A DNA stretch of 64,000 bases from Porphyromonas sp. (GCF_030529325.1 NZ_JAUMXC010000007.1:1-64000), one strand, 5' to 3'. Shown: positions 18,120 through 29,556, counted from the first letter of the stretch. Numbers and translations are program-made. Notes: a model not told the origin generated them from the letters alone.

Positions 18120-19589
18120 TTATGATAAAGGTTTTTCTGTCTGCGTAATCTCATTAACTATCTCAAAATCTGAGAAGTGAGTCTTCACACCCTTGATCTC
18201 TTGATAGGTCTCATGTCCCTTACCCGCGATGAGGATTATATCCTTGGGGAGAGCCATGGTGCAGGCTGTGCGGATCGCTTCTCGTCTATCAGTGATACTG
18301 AGGGTACGAGCAGCTGCTTCTGCATCGAGACCTTCCTGCATCTGTCGGATGATCTCGACAGGATCTTCATCACGAGGATTATCAGAAGTCAAGATAAGCA
18401 GCTGACTATGCTTAGCACCTATGGCAGCCATTACGGGACGTTTGCTTATATCTCTATTACCGCCACATCCAACAACGGTGATGAGTCGTCCACCCGTGTT
18501 GCTCGTCAGGTCCGTAAGTGTCGTAAGGACATTTTCAAGAGCATCGGGAGTATGTGCATAGTCCACAACTGCTACGTAACCTTTTGGAGACAAGATGGTC
18601 TGAAAACGTCCATCGACAGGTCTCAGATCACTCATGAGACAGAGGACCTCCTCTTTGTCTGCTCCAAGAAGGACGGCAGTACCGTAGACAGCCAAGAGAT
18701 TGTATGCATTGAAATTACCGACAAAGTGTGTAAACACCTGAGAGTTGCCAAAGAGCATATCTGTACCTTCGAGATGTTGCTCAAGTATCCTACCCTTGAA
18801 GTCTGCATCTCGCTTCAAAGCATACGTATGGATCGTGGCCTTACTGTTTTGTACCATGACACTTCCATTGGTTTCGTCAATGTTTGTGAGAGCAAAGGCT
18901 TCCTTACCGAGAGAGTCAAAAAAGCCTTGCTTCGCTCTAAGGTAGTTCAGGAACGTACCATGATAGTCGAGATGATCGTGTGTGATATTGGTAAATATAC
19001 CTCCGACGAAAACCGTGCCACCTACGCGGTGCTGACAGACTGCATGTGACGAAACCTCCATGAAAGCATATTGACATCCTGCCTCGACCATCTCTGCCAG
19101 GATACCTTGCAGAGTCAACGCATCAGGCGTGGTCCTCTCAGACTCCCTTATTTCATCGTTGATATATATGCAAACTGTCGATATGAGACCGACTTTATGC
19201 CCCAATCCTTTGAATAGACGGTACAGCAATGTAGCTATCGTAGTTTTCCCATTGGTGCCCGTTACTCCTATGAGTTTGAGCTTTTCCGAAGGGTGATCAT
19301 AATAGTTTGCCGCAAGGTCTCCGAGGATGACATCGGTGTGTTCGGTACGGATGTATGCGACCCCTTCGACTTGTTCCTCTGGAAACTCCTCACAAAGGAT
19401 AGCAGCAGCACCAGAGTTTATTGCCTGATCGATATAATTGTGTCCGTCGGTGATTGTCCCCTTTATTGCGACAAAAAGGTCTCCTTTTCCGACTTTCCGA
19501 GAGTCACTCGTTATCTTTTTTATTTCTACATTTGAGGCATTGCCGAGTTGTTCGTGCGAGACACCTTTGAGTAATTGGCTAAGTATCAT
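18120..19589 (-). CDS. murE: UDP-MurNAc-tripeptide synthetase
   Basis: 489 aa. Mur-ligase motifs: DSRKV.KGDLFVAI near the start, GTNGKTTIATL (~residue 109), NITHDHLDYHGT, and the C-terminal DNPR motif (SDNPRDEDP), which in known MurE enzymes selects diaminopimelate rather than lysine. Adds the third residue of the stem peptide. 24 nt after ftsI. Confidence 0.96.
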   Translation of the reverse strand: MILSQLLKGVSHEQLGNASNVEIKKITSDSRKVGKGDLFVAIKGTITDGHNYIDQAINSGAAAILCEEFPEEQVEGVAYIRTEHTDVILGDLAANYYDHPSEKLKLIGVTGTNGKTTIATLLYRLFKGLGHKVGLISTVCIYINDEIRESERTTPDALTLQGILAEMVEAGCQYAFMEVSSHAVCQHRVGGTVFVGGIFTNITHDHLDYHGTFLNYLRAKQGFFDSLGKEAFALTNIDETNGSVMVQNSKATIHTYALKRDADFKGRILEQHLEGTDMLFGNSQVFTHFVGNFNAYNLLAVYGTAVLLGADKEEVLCLMSDLRPVDGRFQTILSPKGYVAVVDYAHTPDALENVLTTLTDLTSNTGGRLITVVGCGGNRDISKRPVMAAIGAKHSQLLILTSDNPRDEDPVEIIRQMQEGLDAEAAARTLSITDRREAIRTACTMALPKDIILIAGKGHETYQEIKGVKTHFSDFEIVNEITQTEKPLS

Positions 19590-19613
19590 ATGTGGTTATA
19601 TTTCAGATAAGTA

Positions 19614-21788
19614 TCAGTGTAGTCTTAGTGTAATGATCGGATGACCGCTGAATGTCTGGCCCGCACGGAGAGACTGCTGAGCCACAGCCCCACCATGCCC
19701 GGTGATGGATACCTTGAGTCCCGCCCTTTCAGCTATGAATATGGCGTCGGTCGAGGACACCCCAAGCAAGTTAGGCACGACACCTTTTTCAGGGTCGAAG
19801 GCATTGAAGTCATTGAGCCCCTTCCTCTGCTCAGCATTCTGGTTGACGCTGAACCAATCTCCACTACCACTACTGTTGTGCAGGGAGACACCGGAAATAT
19901 CCGATGCGTGCTTGACCGCTGCCCGAGAGCCTCCATGTATGGCGATGTTGAAATGTGCGGTAGAGTCCGGAGTCAATTCCTTGATATCCATACTCATGGT
20001 TGTGGCAAATATCTGCTCGGCGATGTTACGCACCACCCCTCCGGCTATACGTCCTCCCGAAGGATAACCATTGCGAGGTCTGCTCACGGTGACCATACAA
20101 GTGTACTTGGGCTTCTCATAAGGGAAAAAGCCGCAGAACGACACATTGTGTCCCGCATTTCCATAACCTCCCGCACCGCTCGAGCGCTGGGCTGTACCCG
20201 TCTTTCCCGCTATGTCCACATGTTTTGAATCAGCATCTTTACCCGTTCCCGAAGTCACCACTCCCCTGAGCATTTCTTTCATCTGTTTGATGGTTTTGGA
20301 GGAAGCTATTTTCTTATTGACCACCTTGGGCTTGTGCTCCGAGATGACTTTGTTTTTATCCTTTATCGCAGACACGATAAAAGGCTCCATCATCTTTCCG
20401 TCGTTGGCTATGGCATTGTAAAAACGACATATATATATCGGAGGTACCATGGACTCGTACCCGAACGACATCCATGCCATCGAAGTCCTCGACCACCGGC
20501 TCACATCCCTCTGGATACGAGCTTTGGCTGTTCCCGGTATTTCAAGCTCTATAGGCTCAAAAAGAGACATTTTGTCCAAATGCTCTATAAACTTCTTTTT
20601 ATCCTTCTCAAATGCCTTCAATATCGTCTTCACGACACCTACGTTGGAAGAGTAATGGATAGACTGAGCCACAGATATCCTACCATATCCACCCTTGTGT
20701 GCATTGTGATCTCTTACGACACGTCCGCCATAGTTGTAGAGCCCGTTGCCCGTCTCTATGGAATCGCTTGGAGAACAACTCCCCTCCTCAAGTGCAGCCA
20801 TGATCGAAGGCACTTTGATGGTCGAACCCGGCTCAAGCAAGTCGGCCAAAGCGTGGTTGGTCTTCTCAGCGTATACACCCTCACGTATGCGGTCGAGGTT
20901 GGACAAGGCCTTGATCTCACCCGTCTTGACATCCATTACTATGGCACATCCCCAGTCCGCATCTACTTCCACAAGCATTTCGCGCAGACTCCTCTCCGTG
21001 ATGTCTTGTATCCCCACGTTGATTGTCGTGTGGACATCCACCCCATCTATGGGGCTTACTTTGGCTATACGTATGGTCGTACCTCCGATGTATCGTCTCA
21101 TGTCCACACCGGGAGTACCACACAGCAGAGAGTCAAACGCAAGTTCAAGACCGCTGCTGCCGTGCGTTCTTTTGAGGCTGTCCACATCCTGCTCGAGGTT
21201 GCCGATGGTGCGAGAAGCCATGGTGTTGAACGGCTTTTCACGTCTTACAACCATCTCTACCACCATCCCCGACTTATTTCGGTTGGGTATAGAGAGAAAA
21301 GGCATTTGTTTCAGTGCTTTAAGTTGCGTGTGTGTGATCTCAAAGGGCAAGAGACGGTATGCTCTCTTCTTGGCTTTGTATGCAGATAGCAGCTCGTTCT
21401 TATATGTCGCTTTGCTTTTGTTACCAAAGTAGTTTGATAACTCCTTGGCAAGAGCATCGAGGTTGTTCATGAAAGTAGAGTCCACTATCCCTTTAGCCCC
21501 AAAGTCCATACGTACCGTGTACTTGGGGATGCTTATCGCAAGGGCTGTCCCATTGTCGGAGTAGATATTTCCCCGAGAAGCCGGAGCATAGGCATCGGGC
21601 AATCGAGACTGAGTGTCCAACTCCCTCCAGTACCCTGCACTCGTCACGGCAACCCCAAAGGTAGAAACAAAGACAACTATCGCTGACAACACAACAACGA
21701 CCCCTATCAACATATAAGCGATAGAGGCAAACTTACTCCGCTCTGTGAGTATCTCCAATTTGCGATCTTTCTCTCTTTGACTTTCCAT
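19614..21788 (-). CDS. ftsI: Class B penicillin-binding protein / FtsI with PASTA domain
   Basis: 724 aa from the ATG at 21788 (MESQREKD); the longer frame overlaps ftsL. One membrane segment (~residue 22-48), a dimerisation/pedestal domain (~65-260) and the transpeptidase domain with motifs STIK (catalytic serine), SSN and KTGT. A single C-terminal PASTA domain (VVPNLLGVSSTDAIFIAERAGL...) ends the protein. It cross-links septal peptidoglycan with FtsW; ftsW itself is not in this window. 13 nt after ftsL. Confidence 0.95.
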   Translation of the reverse strand: MESQREKDRKLEILTERSKFASIAYMLIGVVVVLSAIVVFVSTFGVAVTSAGYWRELDTQSRLPDAYAPASRGNIYSDNGTALAISIPKYTVRMDFGAKGIVDSTFMNNLDALAKELSNYFGNKSKATYKNELLSAYKAKKRAYRLLPFEITHTQLKALKQMPFLSIPNRNKSGMVVEMVVRREKPFNTMASRTIGNLEQDVDSLKRTHGSSGLELAFDSLLCGTPGVDMRRYIGGTTIRIAKVSPIDGVDVHTTINVGIQDITERSLREMLVEVDADWGCAIVMDVKTGEIKALSNLDRIREGVYAEKTNHALADLLEPGSTIKVPSIMAALEEGSCSPSDSIETGNGLYNYGGRVVRDHNAHKGGYGRISVAQSIHYSSNVGVVKTILKAFEKDKKKFIEHLDKMSLFEPIELEIPGTAKARIQRDVSRWSRTSMAWMSFGYESMVPPIYICRFYNAIANDGKMMEPFIVSAIKDKNKVISEHKPKVVNKKIASSKTIKQMKEMLRGVVTSGTGKDADSKHVDIAGKTGTAQRSSGAGGYGNAGHNVSFCGFFPYEKPKYTCMVTVSRPRNGYPSGGRIAGGVVRNIAEQIFATTMSMDIKELTPDSTAHFNIAIHGGSRAAVKHASDISGVSLHNSSGSGDWFSVNQNAEQRKGLNDFNAFDPEKGVVPNLLGVSSTDAIFIAERAGLKVSITGHGGAVAQQSLRAGQTFSGHPIITLRLH

Positions 21789-21801
21789 GACGTCAGTAGT
21801 A

Positions 21802-22140
21802 TTACTTTTCGATGATGATAGGTGGTGTCTTGGGTATGGATATCTCAAGGTTTTCCTCCTTGACTCTTTCCTCTATGGCAGATATGCGTGTTGCACCCAT
21901 GAGCGTGGAAGATATGGAGACCTCTTCCATCCTCAAGTCTGTGATCTCCCTCTTCAGGTTGTTGATTTTTCTTAGTTTACGTATTGCCGTATAATTGTTG
22001 GCGATGAGGACAAGCGCAAGTATGGTGGCCGCAACGATCCATTTCAGATTTTGCACCTGAAAACCGTCACTGAGGAACTCTCCCCCCAGATAGCGCCATA
22101 GCTTCTTGGCCTTTTCCGTTCCGGTATTTTCGATTGCCAT
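21802..22140 (-). CDS. ftsL: Cell-division protein FtsL-like
   Basis: 112 aa from the ATG at 22140; the next upstream start would overlap the end of rsmH. Small bitopic protein: a cytoplasmic N-terminus, one membrane segment (~residues 33-50) and a coiled-coil stretch (AIRKLRKINNLKREITDLRMEE). Size, topology and position between rsmH and ftsI fit the Bacteroidetes FtsL family. Sequence identity alone is weak, so the call leans on context. Confidence 0.85.
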   Translation of the reverse strand: MAIENTGTEKAKKLWRYLGGEFLSDGFQVQNLKWIVAATILALVLIANNYTAIRKLRKINNLKREITDLRMEEVSISSTLMGATRISAIEERVKEENLEISIPKTPPIIIEK

Positions 22141-22166
22141 ATCTTTACCTGTTTTGTTGTGTTTTC

Positions 22167-23132
22167 TCAATCCTCCTTACGCACCCCTATACGGAGTTTT
22201 GCACTCCTCGAGCGGGGATTCGCCGCTATCTCTTCGGCAGAGGGCAATATAGGCTTACTCCCGAGAGGCTCCATCGGAGAGATGACAGCTCCGAAGACAT
22301 CTGTATGTCGCATGCCGTCGATATTGCCCGTTCGGATGAAGTTCTTGACCGGGCGATCCTCGAGAGAGTGGTATGTGATCACAGACAGACGTCCCCCGGG
22401 ACGCAGTAGCTCCACAGAGACTTCAAGCAGTTCTCGGAGAGCGTCTATCTCTTCATTTACCGCGATACGGAGAGCCTGGAATATCCTTGCCAGGTTCTTC
22501 TTGTCATGAGGGGGACACACCGGTCGGATCGCCTCAAGCATATCTGCTATCGTGGAGAGTTCGCCTGCCGCGTCAGCCTCCTTGAGTAAAGATGCTATTT
22601 TGTACGAACCTTTGACCTCGCCATAGGTCTTGAGTATCCTCGCAAGTTCCCCCACCTCAGTTTCCTTGATCAGCATTGCAGCTGTACGCCCACCGGCCTG
22701 ATTCATACGCATATCGATGGGAGCATCAAATCTGAACGAAAATCCTCTCTCCTCATCATCCAAATGGTGCGACGATACACCCAGATCGGCAAGTATGCCA
22801 TCCACTTTGTCTACCCCATAGTAGTCCATGAAGTGAGCTATATGTCGGAAATTGGACCGTACAAAAGTGAAGCGTTCGTCGTCAATGGTGCAGTTGTCGA
22901 GCGCATCGAGATCCCTATCTACCCCAAACAGTCTCCCACCCTCACCTAATCTGCTGAGTATCTCCCGACTGTGTCCGCCACCGCCATGTGTGGTATCTAT
23001 ATATATGCCGTCGGGGCGTATATCGAGGGCATCCACGCTCTCATGCAGGAGGACAGGGATGTGGTAACAACCGGCTATGACAATACGCTCTTCAGAGGTT
23101 TTGGTCGAAGATTTCTTTTTGCTTTTCGCCAT
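22167..23132 (-). CDS. rsmH: 16S rRNA (cytosine-1402-N4)-methyltransferase
   Basis: 321 aa. HIPVLLHESVDAL near the start, the SAM-binding D-T-H-GGGGHS (residues ~46-54), GILADLGVSSHHLD and RGFSFRFDAPIDMRM segments are diagnostic of RsmH/MraW. An N-terminal Lys/Ser-rich extension of ~15 residues precedes the core. First gene of the cell-wall cluster here; no mraZ is present upstream. Confidence 0.96.
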   Translation of the reverse strand: MAKSKKKSSTKTSEERIVIAGCYHIPVLLHESVDALDIRPDGIYIDTTHGGGGHSREILSRLGEGGRLFGVDRDLDALDNCTIDDERFTFVRSNFRHIAHFMDYYGVDKVDGILADLGVSSHHLDDEERGFSFRFDAPIDMRMNQAGGRTAAMLIKETEVGELARILKTYGEVKGSYKIASLLKEADAAGELSTIADMLEAIRPVCPPHDKKNLARIFQALRIAVNEEIDALRELLEVSVELLRPGGRLSVITYHSLEDRPVKNFIRTGNIDGMRHTDVFGAVISPMEPLGSKPILPSAEEIAANPRSRSAKLRIGVRKED

Positions 23133-23388
23133 GATCAGGGCGTCAAAATATGTTTGATAGGGATAAATACTTAGTCAGCGATAAAGATACACATTATCCG
23201 TTATAGAATAATACTTATGCTGCGATATTTTTGATGTTCGGATTTCACATGACGCATCTCATATGCAAGACTCATGAGTTTATTGAAGGTTCCACTTTTT
23301 GCCGGATTTACATCAAGGACTATCGCCATTGTTCCGATGTCGCGAATTAGAGAATCAGAGAGCTGCTCCGACAGTCTCTCGGCATCCG

Positions 23389-23465
23389 AAAAAAAGGTTG
23401 TCTAACTTGATGCAACAAGTTAGACAACTTCATTCATCAAGTTAGACACATTGATTTCGAAGGTT
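23389..23465 (+). repeat. Dispersed three-arm repeat, copy 2
   Basis: A-run, then GTTGTCTAACTTG (23397-23409), CAAGTTAGACAAC (23416-23428) and CAAGTTAGACACA (23438-23450), ending TTGATTTCGAAGGTT. Nearly the same as the reverse complement of copy 3. Confidence 0.88.
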
Positions 23466-23618
23466 ACACACCTGTTGCTGCATCTCGCCATCAGCGATCA
23501 AAACAGAAGAGAATGCTCCTGACAATTTTTCATCTCAACAAACAGAGAATAAGAGCATTATCTCCAAAGAAAAAGAAACCTGCAGAGACTACCGTGCTCA
23601 GAGCCGGAGGCATGACAC

Positions 23619-23655
23619 AAAAAAGTCCGAACACCCCTGACTGTGTCCGAACTTT
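23619..23655 (-). terminator. Rho-independent terminator of the uvrA-helicase-dut unit
   Basis: On the minus strand AAAGTTCGGACAC (23643-23655) pairs with GTGTTCGGACTTT (23622-23634) over 13 bp with two G-U pairs; the stem runs into TTTTTT (23619-23624). It lies about 20 bp after the dut stop. Confidence 0.8.
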
Positions 23656-23675
23656 CTTCCTTAGAGAAGTATCTT

Positions 23676-24125
23676 TTATTTCTTTCCGGTGTGCCCGAAT
23701 CCGCCCGCTCCACGCTCGGTAGCATCGAGGACATCCACTTCTTGCCACTCAACTTGAGCATGACGCGCGAGCACCATCTGACAGATGCGATCACCGGGCT
23801 GAATGGTGAATGGTTCGGAAGACACATTGGCAAGGATGACCTTGATTTCTCCTCGGTAATCCGCATCGATTGTACCCGGGGTATTGAGGAGTGTGAGTCC
23901 GTGCTTGAGTGCCCAACCGCTTCGGGGACGCAGTTGCATCTCATATCCCACAGGCAGAGAGATGAACAGTCCTGTCGGTATGGCTTGTCGCTCGAGAGAG
24001 CCAAGGGTCACGGGCTCGGAGATATGAGCATAGACATCCATACCCGCGGAGGCAATAGTGGCATAAGCAGGGAGTGAATACGGACTTTCGTTGATGATCT
24101 TGACGGTGACTTTATTGTCTTGCAT
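23676..24125 (-). CDS. dut: Deoxyuridine 5'-triphosphate nucleotidohydrolase
   Basis: 149 aa from the ATG at 24125 ([10 protein letters not shown]); a longer frame overlaps the helicase gene. All five dUTPase motifs are present: [30 protein letters not shown] and the C-terminal [10 protein letters not shown]. Hydrolyses dUTP to dUMP, keeping uracil out of DNA and feeding dTMP synthesis. 52 nt after the helicase. Confidence 0.96.
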   Translation of the reverse strand: MQDNKVTVKIINESPYSLPAYATIASAGMDVYAHISEPVTLGSLERQAIPTGLFISLPVGYEMQLRPRSGWALKHGLTLLNTPGTIDADYRGEIKVILANVSSEPFTIQPGDRICQMVLARHAQVEWQEVDVLDATERGAGGFGHTGKK

Positions 24126-24177
24126 AGGTTGAGAAATAATGTATCGACTGTGAGTTGTTATGGCTGTTCGTTGGATT

Positions 24178-26481
24178 TTACTCGGGACGTAAGCGGGCAA
24201 ACTTGGCAATGAGGACTTTCTTGCCCTCTTCTTCAAAATCGACATGCACCTTGATGCCTGAAAAACTGTTGCTAAAGCCCTCTACAAGACCTCTCCCGAA
24301 ACGATCGTGATATACATGATCGCCCTTTTTGAAGTCCATCCCATCCACTTCGCTCATGATCGTATCAAGTTCGTCCTCGGCCTTGGTAGCGGAAGACTTG
24401 CGGATGATGCGAGTCATTCGCTTGGGCGCAGGATCGGAAGTTGAAGAGGGTGAGGACGGCTTGCGATCGCCCGAAGGAAGACGGGTAGAGCGTTGCTTAC
24501 TCCGAAGTATCCCGGTATAATCCTCCACATACAAGGGATCAAGATCGAAGATAAACCTGCTGGGAGAACTGATATTGGTCTGCCCATGGATCATTCGCTC
24601 TCTTGCAAAGGATAGGGTACAAGCCTCTTTGGCTCTCGTGATTGCAACGTAGAGGAGGCGACGCTCTTCTTCGATACTTGCCTCGGAGTCGCTTCGACCG
24701 GATGGGATGAGGCCTTCTTCGAGCCCCACTATGTAAACATGAGGGAACTCAAGCCCTTTGGAGGCGTGCATCGTCATCAGGGTCACCTTGGGGCTGTCAT
24801 CATCCTCGACTGCATCACGATCGGTAAAGAGAGCCATCTCGCGGACAAAATCTTCGATCGTAGGAGTATCATCCCCTTCATCGGACTTACTGCGCATGTA
24901 CTCGGAGAGCGCATTAAGGAGTTCGTCGATATTCTCAAGTTTACCCTCTGCCTCTACACTGCCGTCACTATACATGGTAGGGATTCCGCTGGTATGTATG
25001 ACATACTTGAGGTAGGCATCGGCAGATAGTTCATCCTTGCGTGAACGCATCGTCTCGATGAGGCTGACAAAGGCAGATAGATGCTTGATGGCAGCCGACT
25101 TGAGACTTTCTTGGAGGAGGAGAGGATCCGAAGCCACCTGCATGCAGCTCTTGTCATACTTGAGAGCAAGAGCAGATACCGCAGCGAATGTCGTTGCTCC
25201 AATACCTCTTGTCGGAGTATTGTGCACTCGACGAAAGGCTTCATCATCGTTAGGATTGACAACAAGACGCAAGTAGGCGAGGACATCTTTGACCTCTTTA
25301 CGATCAAAGAAAGACAGACCTCCATAGATGCGATAAGGGACTCCGAACATGCGGAGATTATCCTCTATGAGTCGGCTTTGTGCGTTTGTGCGGTAGAGTA
25401 CGGCAATATCTTCGGGAGAGACACCTTTGTTTTTGATAAGAGCAAAGATCTTGGCAGCAATAGTTTGAGCTTCGACTTGCGCAGTGAAAGAACTGATAAG
25501 CCCCACTCTGTTCCCCTCTTCTGCCACAGCCTCGACGACTTTTGGTATACGCTTGGAGTTTTTCTCGATGAGCTTACCTGCCAGATTGACTATCGTACCT
25601 GTCGAACGGTAGTTCTTTGTGAGCTTGAGAAGGACAGCATCGGGAAAATTACGCTTGAAGTTGAGGATGTTGTCGATGACAGCTCCACGAAATGAATAGA
25701 TGCTCTGAGCATCATCACCCACGACACAGACACGTGTACCCTCGCCCTTGAGGAGCTTGACGATCTTGTCCTGCACTCTGTTGGTATCTTGGTACTCGTC
25801 CACGAGGATGTACTTGAACCTCTCGTGCATCTCATTCCTCACGATCTCATGCTGTGACAGGAGGCGATACATATTGAGCAACAAGTCATCAAAATCCATT
25901 GCATTGGCTCTATGACAGCGAGAAACATAAGCCGAGTAGACCTCCGGGAAACGAGAAATCTTTTTGATAGTGAAGTAGTTCATTGCCTGTTGATCCTGAG
26001 CCACCCGGTCAGGCATGACCCCTTCATTCTTTACGTTTGAGATGAGAGAAATGATCCTCTTCGGCTCATAAAATTTCTCATCAAGAGCCATCTCCTTCAG
26101 AATCATCTTGATGAGAGCTTTACTATCGGCGGAGTCGTAGATAGTATAGTTGTCACTGTACCCGAGCAAGGGGGCATAACGCCTCAGTAATCGGGCAAAG
26201 ATGGAGTGAAATGTCCCCATCCAGAGATAACGGGCAAAGTCATCCCCTATCATCGAACCGATACGCTCACGCATCTCTCCCGCAGCCTTGTTCGTAAACG
26301 TGAGGGCAAGTATCTGAGAGGGGACATAACCTTGGGTAAGGAGATACGCAATCTTGGTCGTGAGCACCCTTGTCTTGCCCGAACCTGCACCGGCAAGGAT
26401 GAGGCTGTTACCCTCGTTGTAGAGGACGGCAGCCCGTTGTTCGTCGTTGAGACAATCCAGTAATTCTTCTATCGAGATCAT
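24178..26481 (-). CDS. UvrD/PcrA-type SF1 DNA helicase
   Basis: 767 aa. Helicase motifs of UvrD/Rep: LNDEQRAAV (Q motif), [12 protein letters not shown] (Walker A, ~residue 31), FTNKAAGEM (Ia), DEYQDTN (II), [13 protein letters not shown] (III), LTKNYRSTG (IV), [21 protein letters not shown] (V, split by context) and VAITRAKE (VI). The C-terminus has a Ser/Pro/Lys-rich linker and a Tudor-like end ([17 protein letters not shown]) as in PcrA. 3'-5' unwinding in repair or fork clearance. Overlaps the end of uvrA by 4 nt (ATGA). Confidence 0.93.
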   Translation of the reverse strand: MISIEELLDCLNDEQRAAVLYNEGNSLILAGAGSGKTRVLTTKIAYLLTQGYVPSQILALTFTNKAAGEMRERIGSMIGDDFARYLWMGTFHSIFARLLRRYAPLLGYSDNYTIYDSADSKALIKMILKEMALDEKFYEPKRIISLISNVKNEGVMPDRVAQDQQAMNYFTIKKISRFPEVYSAYVSRCHRANAMDFDDLLLNMYRLLSQHEIVRNEMHERFKYILVDEYQDTNRVQDKIVKLLKGEGTRVCVVGDDAQSIYSFRGAVIDNILNFKRNFPDAVLLKLTKNYRSTGTIVNLAGKLIEKNSKRIPKVVEAVAEEGNRVGLISSFTAQVEAQTIAAKIFALIKNKGVSPEDIAVLYRTNAQSRLIEDNLRMFGVPYRIYGGLSFFDRKEVKDVLAYLRLVVNPNDDEAFRRVHNTPTRGIGATTFAAVSALALKYDKSCMQVASDPLLLQESLKSAAIKHLSAFVSLIETMRSRKDELSADAYLKYVIHTSGIPTMYSDGSVEAEGKLENIDELLNALSEYMRSKSDEGDDTPTIEDFVREMALFTDRDAVEDDDSPKVTLMTMHASKGLEFPHVYIVGLEEGLIPSGRSDSEASIEEERRLLYVAITRAKEACTLSFARERMIHGQTNISSPSRFIFDLDPLYVEDYTGILRSKQRSTRLPSGDRKPSSPSSTSDPAPKRMTRIIRKSSATKAEDELDTIMSEVDGMDFKKGDHVYHDRFGRGLVEGFSNSFSGIKVHVDFEEEGKKVLIAKFARLRPE

Positions 26482-29333
26482 TTCTTCTTTGTTTTGGGGA
26501 AGAGTTCACGGCGCAAGTATTCGGCGGTATAACCCACGGTAGACTCCAGCATTTGCTCAGGTGTGCCCTCAAAGATGATCCGTCCGCCACCTTGACCACC
26601 CTCCGGCCCTATATCTATAAGATGATCGGAGACCTTGATCACATCCATATTGTGCTCGATAACAACGACGGTGTTCCCTCTGTCCACAAGTCTGTTGAGG
26701 ATATTCATCAGCATTCGGATGTCTTCGAAGTGAAGGCCTGTTGTCGGCTCATCAAGGACATAAAGGGTCTTACCCGTATCACGTTTGGAGAGCTCCGCTG
26801 CCAACTTGATACGCTGGCACTCCCCACCCGAAAGAGTAGATGATGGCTGTCCCAACTTGATATATCCCAGTCCCACATCCTGCAAAGTCTTGATCTTACC
26901 GAGGATGTGTGGGATGTTTTCGAAGAACTCCACCGCCATATTCACCGTCATTTCAAGGACATCCGCGATGGACTTGCCTTTGAATCTGACCTCAAGTGTC
27001 TCACGGTTGTAACGCATCCCTTTGCACGTCTCACAAGGTACAAACACATCGGGCAGGAAGTTCATCTCGATCCTCTTGTAACCATTCCCCTTGCACGTCT
27101 CGCATCGTCCCCCTTTGACATTGAATGAGAAACGTCCCGGTTTGTATGCACGCATACGGCTCTCCGGTGTTTCGACAAAGAGGTTGCGGATATCCGTAAA
27201 TACTCCTATGTATGTTGCCGGATTGCTTCGAGGCATACGCCCGATAGGTGACTGATCCACCGCCACGACCTTGTCTATGTACTCAAGTCCTTTCAAGTCT
27301 TCATAAGGCAACGGCTGAGCCAACGATCGGTAGAAGTGCTTGCTTAGAGCCGGATACAACGTATCATTGATAAGCGAAGACTTACCACTCCCCGACACCC
27401 CTGTGATACAAGTCAGTGTACCAAGAGGGATGGAGAGGGTATCCCCTTTGAGGTTGTTCCCCGTCGCACCTATGAGTTCGAGACGATGCTCGTTGCCTTT
27501 ACGACGCGCCTCGGGCACTTCGATCTCCTTCTCGCCCCTCAGGTACTTTGCCGTAAGGGTATCGGCATCCTTCATCTTGTCCGGAGTCCCCTCGAAGACG
27601 ACCTGCCCGCCCTTGCGTCCTGCACCGGGACCAAGGTCTACGACATAATCTGCCTCAAGCATCATGTCCTTGTCATGCTCCACCACGATGAGGGTATTCC
27701 CCTGATCACGAAGCTGTTTGAGCGAATGGATGAGCTTGATGTTATCCCTCTGATGGAGACCGATGCTTGGTTCGTCAAGGATGTAAAGGACATTGACAAG
27801 CCTACTGCCTATCTGAGTTGCCAGGCGGATGCGCTGTGTCTCTCCGCCCGACAGACTTCCGGTCGAACGGGACAAGGTCAGATAATGCAATCCCACATCA
27901 AGGAGGAAGTCCGTACGCGATACTATCTCCTTGATGATCTCCTTGGCTACGGTCTTACGCTTCGGATCGACAAGATCCGGCACTGTCATCGCCCACTGTT
28001 TGAAGTCAGGCAGAGACATCTCTGTGACTTCGATGATGTCTTTTCCCCCGATCTTATAGGAGAGCGGCTCTTGTCCCAACCTCTTACCGTGACACGAAGG
28101 GCACCGGGCATAGGTGTTGAACTGCTCCGCCCACTTCTGAGCCGAAGCCGACTCCGACTGTTCGGCTATCTCCTTGATGTACTCCGTAAGTCCCGAGTAA
28201 CTGAACAAGCGCTCCCACTGACCACTATCGTTTTTGACCCTCAAAGTATAGTCCACCCCGTTGAGGATATCATCCATGAGTTCCTCAGGATACTCGGATA
28301 TCGGATCATCTATGGCGTATCCGTGGTGCTCCGCTATGGCACGGAGTTGGTTGAATATCATGTTGTTTTTGAACTTCCCCAGCGGTGCCAAAGCTCCACC
28401 TGCGACACTCAGTTTGTCATCCGGGATGATCTTTTTCATGTCCGGAGTGGGCACAGTCCCCAGCCCCTTGCACTTCGGGCAACTACCCTGTGGGGCGTTG
28501 AACGAAAATGTATGCGGAGCCGGATCCGGAAAAGCTGTCCCCGACACAGGACACATCAGACTGCAACTGAAGTAACGCCCCTTATCAGGCGTATCGAAGT
28601 CGATGACAAGGATCAGATCCTTGCCGATCCTCAAAGCCATGCGTACACTCTCTCGCACACGCTCGTGGCTACCGGCATCGACTTTGAGCTTGTCCACCAA
28701 GACTTCGACCCTGTGGGTCTTGTATCGGGACAAAGCAAGCCCCGGTACGAGATCGATCATCTCACCATCGACACGGACTTGGATAAATCCACGCTTCCGC
28801 ATCTTTTCGAGAAGTTCGCGATAGTGTCCCTTACGATCCTTGACAATGGGCGCAAGGATATAAATACGCTTTCCCTCGAAGTCACGAAGTATCCCCGAGA
28901 CGATATCCTCTTCAGTAAATCTTATCATGGCTTCCCCCGTGGCAGGCGAATAAGCAGTGGCTGTACGTGCATAAAGGAGACGTAAGAAGTCGTAGATCTC
29001 TGTTGTCGTCCCCACGGTACTTCGGGGATTTTTGTTGGTTGTCTTTTGTTCGATGGAGATTACCGGACTCAGCCCCGTGATCTTGTCCACATCGGGACGC
29101 TCCAATCCCCCAAGGAAGCCACGAGCATAGGACGAGAACGTCTCTATATAACGACGGTTACCCTCGGCAAAAATAGTGTCAAAGGCAAGCGAAGACTTCC
29201 CACTACCACTGAGCCCGGTCATGACACAGAGGGCATTACGAGGCAAGTCCACATTGATATTTTTGAGATTGTGCACCCGGGCACCCTGCACCGAGATACA
29301 CTCTTTATGATGTTGATTATCTTTAATATCCAT
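26478..29333 (-). CDS. uvrA: Excinuclease ABC subunit A
   Basis: 951 aa from the ATG at 29333 (MDIKDN); the longer frame start (29387) lies within the promoter-like site at 29385-29392. Two ABC ATPase modules with Walker A loops GLSGSGKSS (~residue 38) and GVSGSGKSS (~650), signatures LSGGETQR and LSGGECQR, and zinc-finger cysteine pairs [14 protein letters not shown] and CETCKG. UvrA finds DNA lesions and loads UvrB. Grouped with the helicase and dut. Confidence 0.97.
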   Translation of the reverse strand: MDIKDNQHHKECISVQGARVHNLKNINVDLPRNALCVMTGLSGSGKSSLAFDTIFAEGNRRYIETFSSYARGFLGGLERPDVDKITGLSPVISIEQKTTNKNPRSTVGTTTEIYDFLRLLYARTATAYSPATGEAMIRFTEEDIVSGILRDFEGKRIYILAPIVKDRKGHYRELLEKMRKRGFIQVRVDGEMIDLVPGLALSRYKTHRVEVLVDKLKVDAGSHERVRESVRMALRIGKDLILVIDFDTPDKGRYFSCSLMCPVSGTAFPDPAPHTFSFNAPQGSCPKCKGLGTVPTPDMKKIIPDDKLSVAGGALAPLGKFKNNMIFNQLRAIAEHHGYAIDDPISEYPEELMDDILNGVDYTLRVKNDSGQWERLFSYSGLTEYIKEIAEQSESASAQKWAEQFNTYARCPSCHGKRLGQEPLSYKIGGKDIIEVTEMSLPDFKQWAMTVPDLVDPKRKTVAKEIIKEIVSRTDFLLDVGLHYLTLSRSTGSLSGGETQRIRLATQIGSRLVNVLYILDEPSIGLHQRDNIKLIHSLKQLRDQGNTLIVVEHDKDMMLEADYVVDLGPGAGRKGGQVVFEGTPDKMKDADTLTAKYLRGEKEIEVPEARRKGNEHRLELIGATGNNLKGDTLSIPLGTLTCITGVSGSGKSSLINDTLYPALSKHFYRSLAQPLPYEDLKGLEYIDKVVAVDQSPIGRMPRSNPATYIGVFTDIRNLFVETPESRMRAYKPGRFSFNVKGGRCETCKGNGYKRIEMNFLPDVFVPCETCKGMRYNRETLEVRFKGKSIADVLEMTVNMAVEFFENIPHILGKIKTLQDVGLGYIKLGQPSSTLSGGECQRIKLAAELSKRDTGKTLYVLDEPTTGLHFEDIRMLMNILNRLVDRGNTVVVIEHNMDVIKVSDHLIDIGPEGGQGGGRIIFEGTPEQMLESTVGYTAEYLRRELFPKTKKK

Positions 29334-29384
29334 TATCCCCAAAGTCTCTCCCCACACCTCCACCATTGGCGTGTGGGTGAAACG

Positions 29385-29392
29385 CAAATATA
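29385..29392 (-). promoter_or_regulatory. -7 element upstream of uvrA
   Basis: Minus-strand TATATTTG, a perfect TAnnTTTG. No clear TTG at -33. It places transcription start near 29378 and supports the inner uvrA start. Confidence 0.5.
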
Positions 29393-29483
29393 CTCATTTT
29401 TCGCCCACCATTTTCCGTCATCGCTGTGTTTTTTCATCGGAAAAAGGACACATGATCCTACCCCACATCACGAGGTAAAGAAC

Positions 29484-29556
29484 CCTCGAAATTAATGTGT
29501 CTAACTTGATGAATTAAGTTGTCTAACTTGTTGCGTCAAGTTAGACAACCTTTTTT
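29484..29556 (-). repeat. Dispersed three-arm repeat, copy 3
   Basis: CCTCGAAATTAA, then TGTGTCTAACTTG (29496-29508), GTTGTCTAACTTG (29518-29530), CAAGTTAGACAAC (29537-29549) and TTTTTT. The reverse complement aligns with copy 2 along its full length. Confidence 0.88.

Larger units (their letters stand above)
23133..23675. other. Intergenic region with repeat copy 2 and dut terminator (543 bp)
   Basis: Between dut and rsmH. It contains repeat copy 2 (23389-23465) and a terminator for dut (23619-23655). A minus-strand TATCTTTA (23181-23188), one base off TAnnTTTG, may be the rsmH promoter. There is no mraZ-like frame. Confidence 0.6.

Noticed and set aside
23558-24004. 148-codon minus-strand frame across dut
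   Set aside because: It lies in another frame of the well-supported dut gene and its terminator.
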